From contig CM060846.1 in the NCBI GenBank assembly GCA_030762175.1, positions 238,078,512 to 238,142,511 on the forward strand: a stretch of 64,000 nt of DNA. The letters are read 5' to 3'. This document shows, one piece after another, positions 61,430 to 64,000 of the stretch; positions within the stretch are counted from its first letter, which is position 1; each line of letters starts with the position of its first letter. A program made the position numbers and the translations under genes. The stretch comes from Metallyticus violacea. Its lineage: Eukaryota; Arthropoda; Insecta; Mantodea; Metallyticidae. The notes beneath the pieces are model-generated. The model saw nothing but the letters and a program-made list of their open reading frames with translations, ran no database searches and was not told the origin of the DNA.

Positions 61430-62860
61430 TATAATAATACTAATATATTAATTGGGAGTCAGTGCAACAAATTACAGGAAATAAAAATAAACTAAAAGTA
61501 CAATGGCAGCGGGAATGGGGAAATGTCAAGACAAGTAGGAGAAATTTCAAGTTATTTAACATCTTTGAGAGATTAAAGCTAAAAGTTATACAACCCACCA
61601 AAGGTATGGTACATTACCTTACAGGCCATTGACCTTACATAACCTATTGGAAAAAAATTAATAGAACAGAGGGCTTTATAAGTAGACTTTGTCAAATGCA
61701 GAATAACCCAGAGCACGTATTTTTTAATGCACTAGCTATTTAGAACAGGTGAGAGAAGAAACAGAAATTTCTAGTAGCAACCAGGTGGCATATATACCTA
61801 GAAATAAGAGCCTATATAAATACTTTGAGTGGGTTGCGTCAAAATAAGTAATCTAGAATAGTAAGAGGTGATATCACAAGAACGGTAATAAACATTAATG
61901 ATGAGGAAGAGGTAAGAGAATCAAAACGCATACGCGTACCCAGGCAATCCCATAACAGAGAAAATTTAACCAGAATAGATAATATACAAGACAACTTTAC
62001 ATAATGAACAGGAAGAGAATGGTAGAGGAGAAGATGAAGGCGAAGAAGAAGGGATTGATGAAGGAGTAGAAGACTTATAAACTTATAATAGACAGGAATG
62101 CATTTGGACTACAACCGAAAGAAGAGAAAGGAGAGGAATTTTACCTACAAGAGGTGGAAATGAAAAAAAAAAAAAATTCAAATTGCAAGAGTACTTTGGA
62201 CGAGTATAGAAGAAGAGAAATGGAAGAGACCAAGAACACACAGGGTTTAGAAGAAAATAGAGAGGAGAACAGCGATGAGGAAGAAGAGAGGTGGCAGTAG
62301 AAGTACATAAAAGAATAGAGCTGGAGGATGTAAGTTACGTGATCGGAAAGAAAACAAAAGAAGAGAGAGTTCGAGGGCGATTAATTAGCTGGAAGATGTA
62401 AGTTATGGGACCGGAAAGAAAACAGAAGAAAGAATATCACAGAAGAAGATTAAAGAGAAATGAATATGTAAGTTATGGGATTGGGAAGAAGATAGAAGGA
62501 AGGTTATATAAGAAAATTAAGTGAGCTAGAAGATGTGAGCTAATATAATTTCCTTAGATAATTAGGGAAACTTTTCGGTTTCCGACGGAACATTTTTAGT
62601 TTAAGGTAGTTAGCTGGCTACCAGCTATTTGTTATGTTTACTGGCTTGCAGTAGATTTGTAATTTTGTATTTTGTAGTAAAATATTTTATTTTAAGTTAA
62701 TTTTTATTTATACAACTATAGACTTAATCCGTAAAATTATTGTGGAAAAAAAAACGTAATAGATGAACAAAATTGGAAATGAAAAATGCACGTCCCGGTA
62801 TAATTAACAAGATGCCGGGACGGAATATTAGAGATTTAATTTTATTTTATTTTTATGCCA
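61430..62860. other. Unidentified purine-rich block between Polinton capsid and protease
   Basis: About 1.4 kb of AG-rich DNA with no recognisable gene. It holds tandem repeats at 62,310-62,550, a small hairpin at 62,791-62,822 and an AT-rich right part. Other Polintons have no such block here, so it is probably an insertion. I saw no clear inverted repeats or target duplication at its edges. Confidence 0.5.
62310..62550. repeat. Tandem repeat, period about 68-70 bp, four copies
   Basis: The phrase agctggaagatgtaagttat with a following ggaaagaaaacagaag recurs with gta at 62,330, 62,398, 62,468 and, drifted, 62,535. Confidence 0.75.
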
Positions 62861-62904
62861 ACCATATTCGCTTTCGACCTTACGGCAGATATGACAGAAA
62901 ACAA

Positions 62905-63420
62905 CGACGACAGTACCGGTTTTCACCAAGGAGACGTCTATAAATATGGAATTTCGAGAAGCTTTACCAGAACCTGATAGCGTTATGCATATGTCCGAAC
63001 TATATCGAACTTTATAAATCGAGGTGCACAGATCTATTTATCATTAATACCAAACACACAAACGATATTCTCAGCAACCAAGGGGAATTCGTCGGAGTAT
63101 TCTCCTCCGATCAATTACGATTTACATTTTCTGAGCGCCCTATTTTTCCCGTTGCTAATACAGACCCCATTACAAAATAGTGAAAACAATGGATTTGCCA
63201 AGGACGGATGGGGAGAATATTTCAACAGTTGCGGACCACCTCTGCTCTTACCCTCCTTTCTCAATTTTCTTAATCCTCATTGTGGCAAAAGATGGCACTA
63301 CAATACGCGTAGAATGCAAAATAATAATAGCACTACATGCGGTCATTACTCAATCACATAACTGTCGCACCCTGCTGCACGTCCACATCCATCTTCTTTC
63401 ACAAATTCAGAATTTCTAAT
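62905..63420 (+). pseudogene. Polinton adenain-like cysteine protease pseudogene
   Basis: Pieces include a GVFSSDQLRF-like segment near 63,095-63,125 and, from 63,152, a 69-codon frame with GEYFNSCGPPLLLPSFLNFL, WHYNTRRMQNNNS and TTCGHYS. The TCGHY motif holds the catalytic Cys of the adenain-like protease of Polintons. The frame stops right after CGHYSIT; the following strand LSQIQNF appears in another frame near 63,400. The His and Asp of the triad lie in the damaged N-terminal part and cannot be confirmed. It is separated from the capsid by the inserted block at 61,430-62,860. Confidence 0.75.
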
Positions 63421-64000
63421 TACGACTACAACGACAGACCCATTCTACAATCATACTAGAGACTGCACTTCTGTGCATCAATCCTGCTAAACTGTATAAC
63501 AAGCACATATAAAGTGAACTGCTCTCACCTCCACCTCATTCTATGAGGAAACGCCAAACTTGCAAGTACCTTTTGTACGCTCTTCCAACTTCAATCATGT
63601 CTATTTATTGCTAACGTGTCCGCAACCCTTTTCTAGGTACGTGAGTTACATACAGCACTCATTCAAACTATCTCTCTTTCATCGGCACGTCATTGGTCCA
63701 CACCATTACCATCTCGAAGTGCGGGCGACACTATGCCACCCTTCACAACATTGAAGAACATAGAGGAAAGCGGTCCGCAGCTCGACTAACACAACATTAC
63801 GATAATATTATCTAATACAATTGAAAATCTTTTGTGTCTAAAGCTACTGAGCATTATCTGTAACAAGTTTGAAAATAATTATGGAAAATATTTCAATAAA
63901 CTAAGACGCTTAATTGAGCCCGCACTTACAAATCGGGTTCGAACAACCAAAAGCACACCAAAGTACCTATGAATTTAACTGTGATATCAGCTTTTCTATA
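63421..64000. other. Unassigned right end
   Basis: No known Polinton gene or terminal repeat is visible here. An ORF at 63,560-63,754 shows no domain. The Polinton terminal repeat could start here or beyond the window. Confidence 0.3.

Larger units (their letters stand above)
52430..63420 (+). mobile_element. Degraded Polinton/Maverick element
   Basis: Eleven kilobases on the plus strand carry, in order, remnants of protein-primed DNA polymerase B, an A32-like ATPase, small conserved ORFs, a retroviral-type integrase, a conserved structural-type protein, a small glycine-rich protein, the major capsid protein and an adenain-like cysteine protease. This set defines Polintons (virus-like self-synthesising DNA transposons related to adintoviruses). 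Almost every gene has stops or frameshifts. A family B SINE sits inside the polymerase, and an unidentified 1.4-kb block lies between capsid and protease. I did not find the long terminal inverted repeats or the 6-bp target duplication, so the true ends are open. Confidence 0.88.
37121..64000. other. Region upstream of the first visible exon
   Basis: I could not find the 5' exons of the minus-strand gene here, so this may be one or more long upstream introns or intergenic DNA. It is dominated by mobile elements: a DUF4817-type fragment, a mariner, several SINEs, a TIR element at 50,730-52,066 and a Polinton from about 52.4 kb. Parts with nothing recognisable are 38,690-39,580, 39,830-40,470, 41,760-42,870, 43,640-46,640 (except weak ORFs), 46,930-47,340, 47,450-48,600, 48,910-49,600 and 49,960-50,345. 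Confidence 0.6.

Overview
The window looks like part of a large, repeat-rich insect nuclear genome. The evidence is a split gene with introns of up to about 10 kb, several tRNA-derived SINE families, mariner and DUF4817-type transposon relics, a LINE relic and a degraded Polinton/Maverick. The order of insect cannot be fixed from sequence alone; a hemimetabolous insect with a big genome (cockroach, termite, orthopteran or stick insect type) is a guess.

The only host gene I can support lies on the minus strand. Eight coding exons run from 37,120 down to the left window edge, in transcription order 36,980-37,120, 26,717-26,752, 19,788-19,970, 9,595-9,738, 8,481-8,663, 7,649-7,780, 6,766-6,948 and 4-135. 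All are phase 1 at both ends, so together they encode 378 codons without a break. They form repeated thioredoxin-like modules, each built from a short acidic linker exon (132-144 nt) followed by a 183-nt exon with the thioredoxin half that carries the cis-proline. Only the first module keeps a CXXC motif, and a 36-nt microexon sits just before it. The closest family I recognise is the insect multi-thioredoxin protein l(2)01289. The signal peptide and first exons would lie above 37,120, possibly outside the window; the 3' end lies left of position 1.

The introns and upstream DNA are filled with mobile DNA. Around 2,422-4,602 a SINE is split by a 1,849-bp long-inverted-repeat element, which is itself split by a second SINE, with target duplications at all three levels. 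Other relics are a mariner at 16.1-17.2 kb, LINE reverse transcriptase at 22.6-23.1 kb, DUF4817-type elements near 10.2, 29.8-30.8 and 37.7-38.1 kb, and a nearly complete mariner with terminal repeats at 40,480-41,749. From 17.8 to 27.9 kb the DNA is strikingly AT-rich.

The right end has two notable elements. At 50,730-52,066 a TIR-bounded element (CACTGGGCAACAA ends, TAA target duplication) carries a frameshifted arthropod repeat-family gene. From about 52.4 to at least 63.4 kb there is a broken Polinton/Maverick: protein-primed DNA polymerase B, packaging-type ATPase, small conserved ORFs, integrase, minor and major capsid-type genes and an adenain-like cysteine protease, all on the plus strand. 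It is interrupted by a SINE inside the polymerase and by an unidentified 1.4-kb segment with tandem repeats before the protease. All its genes carry stops or frameshifts except one small acidic-tailed ORF, so it is a fossil.
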